From Cannabis sativa (taxonomy: Eukaryota; Streptophyta; Magnoliopsida; Rosales; Cannabaceae), in assembly GCF_029168945.1 (NCBI RefSeq), contig NC_083604.1, forward strand, positions 41,473,686-41,537,685: 64,000 bases of DNA. Reading direction: 5' to 3'. Position 1 is the stretch's first letter, and each line of letters starts with the position of its first letter. Shown piece after piece: positions 61,205-64,000 of this stretch. The notes beneath the pieces were generated by a model, which made no database searches, was not told the DNA's origin, and worked only from the letters and a program-made list of their open reading frames with translations. Position numbers and translations under genes: made by a program.

Positions 61205-62577
61205 ACTGATATTTCCTCGACATCCTCCATTGGTTCCACAATTTTTTTGGACCCCACACGGGGATCCAACTCATCTTCTTCAGCCATTTCTGGCTCAATA
61301 GTTTCCCGGACCATCAGCACGGGCAGGTGGGTTGCAACAGTGTAACATTGCCTTGCTTCTCCCTGGTTTCCTCTCACCGTCCCGATTCCACTTTCCTGGG
61401 TAGGGAATTTTAGACACAGGTGCCGGATGGACGTGACTGCGCCAAAATCTACCAAGGCCGGTGGGCCGAGGATCGCGTTGTAAGTGGTCGGGCAGTCCAC
61501 CACCACAAAAGTGCAGTACTTGAATGTGCTCTGGGGGGAGTCCGGACACAAGGTGACTGGAAGTCTTACTTTTCCCATTGGGATAAGCGTCGTTCCATTA
61601 AACCCTGTGAGTTGGGAGCCACTAGGTGAGAGGTTTCGGTCCGTCAGGCCTATTGCAGTGAATGCCTCCTTGAAGAGTAGATTCACGGAGCTTCCGTTGT
61701 CGATCAAGACTCTTGCCACCACCTTATTAGCGATGGGGGTCTCGATAACCAGCGGATCATGGTGAGGGAAGCGCACCATCTTGGCATCTTCTTCCGTGAA
61801 CGTGATGGGTTGGTCCATCAGCCGGGGCTTCTGAGCTGGGAGTTGAGTAACCTCCCAAACTTCATTGTGCTTCACGGCCCCCGCGTACCGCTTTAGCTCC
61901 TTGCGGGTAGTTCCTCCAATATGGGGACCTCCGGAGATCATGGCTACCCTCCCGTTGGGTCTGGGCGGCAGACCGGGGATGTGCTGGGCATCGCCCGCGG
62001 GAGCAGCTGGAGCCAATACTCCTGCTGCACCCCCCGGTGTTCCCTGGGGCACAACCCATGTCGCCTGGCCCGGATTGAGGTGAGGCAGCCTATTCTTGAT
62101 CCACTCATGGAGGTGGCCCAATTGGATCAGATTTTCAATCTCGTCCTTGAGATTTTTGCATTCATTGGTGCTATGACCAATGTCGTTGTGGTACTCGCAT
62201 CTTTTGCTTGGATCCCTCCAGGAGCTGTCCTTGTACAAAGGACGGGGTCTCCGGTAGTGCGTATTTTGCCTAGTAGCAAAGTACACACGCTCTTGGGAGT
62301 CTGTCAGCTCCGTGTACTAGGTGTACTGGGGAGTGTACCCCCTTTTCTGGTGCTTCTCCCTCGTCCGGGTGCTGCCTTTGGAGGATCTCTTACTCCTCGA
62401 GCCCTGGGACGGGCCTGCCAGGCTAGCGGTTGGAGCGGAGTGCGAGGGAGCTTGTCCATTCATCCCTGAGGGATTTCCAAAATGGGATGATGCGGGCGCC
62501 AAAGCCTGGCCCTGACTGTACCCGGGGGTGGCAGAGAACTGTATGTCGCTGTTGTCGAGTGAATTTCGCAACACCAA
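61135..62577 (-). pseudogene. Truncated gag with protease of the Tat-type element
   Basis: One frame with a single TAG at 62317-62319. The gag part keeps the Tat-like CEYHNDIGHSTNECKNLKDE zinc-knuckle-like block and LIQLGHLHEWI. The protease part has VLIDNGSSVNLLF, the Asp active site in its Tat form. The gag N-terminus is missing, since the inserted LTR begins at 62550. The last 28 bases of the frame already belong to that LTR. Confidence 0.82.
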
Positions 62578-63415
62578 AAAGTACTATTTAATTGATATAA
62601 AAGATAATTTTTAGGGAAATGACAAGTGCGAGTATTCAACCTAGAATGGCGAGTACTCGACTGGGAATGCAAGAACAAGCAACAAGGCTGGAAAAAGTAA
62701 ACAAGACAATGAATTATAGTGGTTCAGTCAGATTTCGATCTGCTTAGTCCACTGTAGCAAAGGATTCGTAGGTCCATTTTCATGGTGGATCACCCCTTTA
62801 TATACAAAGTAGGTGTCCAATCGGTTACATGAGGATCACATTCATTGTTAATCCATTATTTACACATTGAATTGCAATAACTAAGCTCAAACAACGTTAA
62901 CATTAATAAATGTATGACAGTTACTAAGTTCATCAACGTATGCGTCTTCCGCATCTACGAGTTGACTGTTCATGTTCCGTTTGTTGAGCTCGCAGGATCG
63001 CCAGTACGTTTGGAACGTCTGCGTCCTTAGGTAATCGCCCCTTGTAGACGTCGCATGTTGGAGCTATTAAAGTCTGGACATGCGAATTTATATTGGTCTG
63101 TCAGGGCTATTGAGTCGTTGGGACCAAACTGCATCATAGGGAGTTGGTCTCTATACTTGTCGCGGAGATATAGAGGGGACACTCGCACATGCTCTGACAC
63201 ATGCGAGTTGGGTCTACCCTGTATGATGAGAATTACGGTTACGTGGTGCAACTTAAGTCGCACTTGCAATACCTCGCTGGTTTTATCCTGAGCGAGGTCT
63301 AAACTTCGAGGAGTCTCTCACGGACATTCAGCCTTCATTGGAAATCTGAATACACGTGTCCTTTAAAGAGGAGTCTGGTCTCGAGTTTCTAGGTGAGAGA
63401 AATCTCACTACAACA
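62550..63415 (-). mobile_element. 3' LTR of a second Tat-like element (866 bp)
   Basis: On the plus strand it starts TGTTGTCGAGTG and ends ACTACAACA. It is followed by catgcccctagtttc, the complement of a polypurine-like tract. The terminal layout copies that of the 52638-53424 LTR, but the sequence is a different family. It interrupts the gag gene of the first element. The rest lies beyond the window. Confidence 0.65.
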
Positions 63416-64000
63416 CATGCCCCTAGTTTCGCGATGTGACAAGAGCGGTCACTGAGGGAAACTATTATTCGAGAGACAGGTGAAAGGTTGTCATGAGGAG
63501 GTGACCTTTTGGTTGTCCCATCGAGGGTTTCGAAAAATGACGGCTGTAATTATTAATTTTTATTATCTCTAGGGTGCCACGTCACGAAACTCTTCGGTTT
63601 TCGTGTAGGCGTGGCCATAGTTGGCCGTTAGATTGGGCGACCTTAGGCATTCTGGCTGCCACGTGTCACAATCCCAATTAATAAGGGATATGGGTATTTA
63701 AACGCTTTGATACGAATCAAATTTCCCATTTTTCCCTCTTTTCTCTTAACTTCCCTCCAGTGCATACACTTCAGAAAAAATCCATTCCCAGATTTTCTGC
63801 CACTTTTTACAACATTTTCAATCTCAGAAGTGATCGAGAGCAATCGCAGGAATCAAAACTAAAGGTTAGTTTCTAAATCACTGCATTTTCGTTTTCTGTT
63901 TTTGGAGAAAATGTGCTTTGCTTTCTGGATTTGGATGCTTTTAAAGCCTTTTAGGAATGTATGCTAGTGGGTATTACGTGTTTTGGGTAAATGAAACTGG
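63416..64000 (+). other. Leader region of the second element's antisense gene (partial)
   Basis: The arrangement mirrors 53425-53960: polypurine tract complement, a TATA-like tatttaaa near 63693, a CT-rich leader (63720-63780) and a donor-like AAAG/GTTAGT at about 63866. No coding exon is reached before the window ends. The parallel with the first element is an inference. Confidence 0.45.

Larger units (their letters stand above)
52638..62549 (-). mobile_element. Tat-type Ty3/gypsy element, 5' end cut by a second element
   Basis: Order on the minus strand: gag (truncated), protease, RT, RNase H, second (archaeal-type) RNase H, integrase, then an antisense gene, polypurine tract and 3' LTR. 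Two RNase H domains and an antisense gene between pol and the 3' LTR are traits of the Tat lineage (Ogre/Retand relatives). Pol has three one-base frameshifts and gag one stop. The gag start, primer binding site and 5' LTR are not in the window, because another LTR begins inside gag at 62550. Confidence 0.85.

Noticed and set aside
1..64000. tRNA or rRNA genes, organelle DNA
   Set aside because: None could be supported by eye. The tRNA-like words seen are primer binding sites of LTR elements.

Overview
The window is plant nuclear DNA. The genes are eudicot-like: split by GT..AG introns, AT-rich between genes, with three single-copy-type host genes set among nested plant transposons. The host proteins look like Arabidopsis UBA2-type RNA-binding protein, ABCF5 and NRPB4. 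The species cannot be fixed from sequence alone; a rosid, perhaps Rosales, is a guess.

Layout. 1-12295: two Ty1/copia elements in opposite orientation plus a solo LTR of the same family. 12913-14686: three copies of one Mutator-type MITE and another small inverted-repeat element, ending 160 bp upstream of the first gene. 14847-27543: host gene island with UBA2-like (+), ABCF5-like (+, 9 exons) and NRPB4 (-, 6 exons). 27745-36812: a complete 9.07-kb Mutator-like element (MULE) with a perfect 9-bp target duplication, inserted about 200 bp upstream of the NRPB4 start codon. 36822-52637: gene-free DNA with several inverted-repeat elements, including a PIF/Harbinger-like MITE (39199-49703) that was split by a 9.8-kb non-autonomous LTR element (39738-49518, target duplication TATAG). 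52638-62549: a Tat-type Ty3/gypsy element on the minus strand, with gag-pol decayed by frameshifts and an intron-containing antisense gene. From 62550 to the end: the start of a second, related element that cut the gag gene of the first.

The most interesting object is the MULE. It carries a mudrA-like transposase (+, 28101-32273) and a convergent gene with DUF1985-like and Ulp1 (C48) protease domains (-, 35799-32934). A third, small gene for a 109-residue CxxC..CxxC protein lies antisense inside the transposase leader intron and has its own TATA box. The leader introns of both main genes are packed with TCGA-core motifs (roughly 15, 23 and 22 copies in three clusters). Each end has the same plan: inverted repeat, CT-rich leader, intron with motif array. 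MULEs carrying ULP-like genes are known (Kaonashi type); I do not recognise the zinc-ribbon ORF or the intronic arrays from prior descriptions.

The three host genes do unrelated jobs (RNA binding, ABCF/translation-type ATPase, RNA polymerase II stalk). I see no operon-like relation beyond ABCF5 and NRPB4 being convergent neighbours. All exon limits were set by eye from reading frame, GT..AG sites and family conservation; there are no transcript data.
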